Shown here one piece after another: positions 63,953 through 64,000 of a stretch of 64,000 bases of DNA. The position numbers and the translations under genes were made by a program. Under the pieces are notes generated by a model. The model searched no databases. It saw nothing but the letters and a program-made list of their open reading frames with translations, and was not told the DNA's origin. Source of the DNA: Roseovarius sp. MMSF_3350 (GTDB lineage Bacteria > Pseudomonadota > Alphaproteobacteria > Rhodobacterales > Rhodobacteraceae); assembly GCF_030733425.1 (NCBI RefSeq), contig NZ_JASHIZ010000020.1, positions 1 to 64,000 of the forward strand. Direction: 5' to 3'. Positions within the stretch are counted from its first letter, which is position 1. The number at the start of each line of letters is the position of its first letter.

Positions 63953-64000
63953 CTACTCCCTCACCACGCGGAACCGGGTCAGCAGGATCGCCACCACCAT
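63953..64000 (-). CDS. C-terminal end of the partner ABC permease (partial)
   Basis: Only 15 codons are inside the window, ending in VVAILLTRFRVVRE and a TAG stop at 63953-63955, three bases before the next permease start. A hydrophobic stretch then a basic tail fits the end of the first permease of this transporter class; too short to be sure. Confidence 0.45.
   Translation of the reverse strand: MVVAILLTRFRVVRE

Noticed and set aside
1..64000. CRISPR arrays, rRNA genes, complete insertion sequences
   Set aside because: No regularly spaced repeats, rRNA-like sequence or intact transposase frame with terminal repeats was seen in the window.

Overview
This is high-GC DNA with alphaproteobacterial character, most likely from a Rhodobacterales (Roseobacter-group) bacterium. 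The assignment rests on gene content and order: a heterotetrameric sarcosine oxidase operon, an NAD-type glutamate dehydrogenase, hom-glpX-hydrolase-recJ followed by tRNA-Glu, tad pilus genes, and many uptake systems for peptides, amino acids and organic acids. No database search was run; family calls come from motifs, length and context.

Layout. (1) 1-5.4 kb, minus strand: sarcosine oxidase soxB-soxD-soxA (soxA cut by the window edge), a DUF6151/GFA-like zinc protein and glutamate dehydrogenase, a methylated-amine and nitrogen block. (2) 5.8-8.9 kb, plus: three tad genes (von Willebrand TadG-like, TadE, TadE-like). (3) 8.8-16.0 kb: a two-helix membrane protein, a TetR regulator with a perfect palindromic operator candidate, a lipoprotein, then hom, a membrane-anchored unknown, glpX, an isochorismatase-fold hydrolase, recJ and tRNA-Glu. 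(4) 16-18.3 kb: directly beyond the tRNA lies the C-terminal remnant of a large serine recombinase, then a PQQ-type sugar dehydrogenase and a cytochrome c. (5) 18.7-27.2 kb: a dipeptide-type ABC importer, a CocE/NonD hydrolase and a divergent HTH regulator broken by a one-base frameshift.

(6) 27.8-38.4 kb, plus: the most unusual part. A soluble Ser/Thr kinase, an FHA protein with a long acidic N-terminus, a PP2C phosphatase, two related small GTPases flanking a 687-residue dynamin-like GTPase, a small roadblock/LC7-like protein, a protein of unknown family, and a response regulator with an apparently degenerate GGDEF domain. It looks like a phospho-switch controlling membrane-active GTPases. 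No type VI secretion structural genes accompany it. The DNA looks less GC-rich by eye than the flanks, though this was not computed.

(7) 38.4-44.1 kb: an aspartase/fumarase-family lyase, a polar amino-acid ABC importer and a divergent RpiR regulator. (8) 44.2-59.3 kb: a LysR regulator and TauD-like dioxygenase, a TctCBA tripartite transporter with a crotonase, a GntR regulator, and a divergent operon of enoyl-CoA hydratase, PaaH-type 3-hydroxyacyl-CoA dehydrogenase, 3-oxoadipyl-CoA-type thiolase, glutaryl-CoA-type dehydrogenase, acylating aldehyde dehydrogenase and ADP-forming acyl-CoA synthetase. Together these could import a dicarboxylate (adipate-like is the best guess), activate it and beta-oxidise it. 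(9) 59.4-64 kb, minus: a two-domain metallophosphoesterase, a cytosine-deaminase-type amidohydrolase and nucleobase/nucleoside-type ABC permeases running off the right edge.
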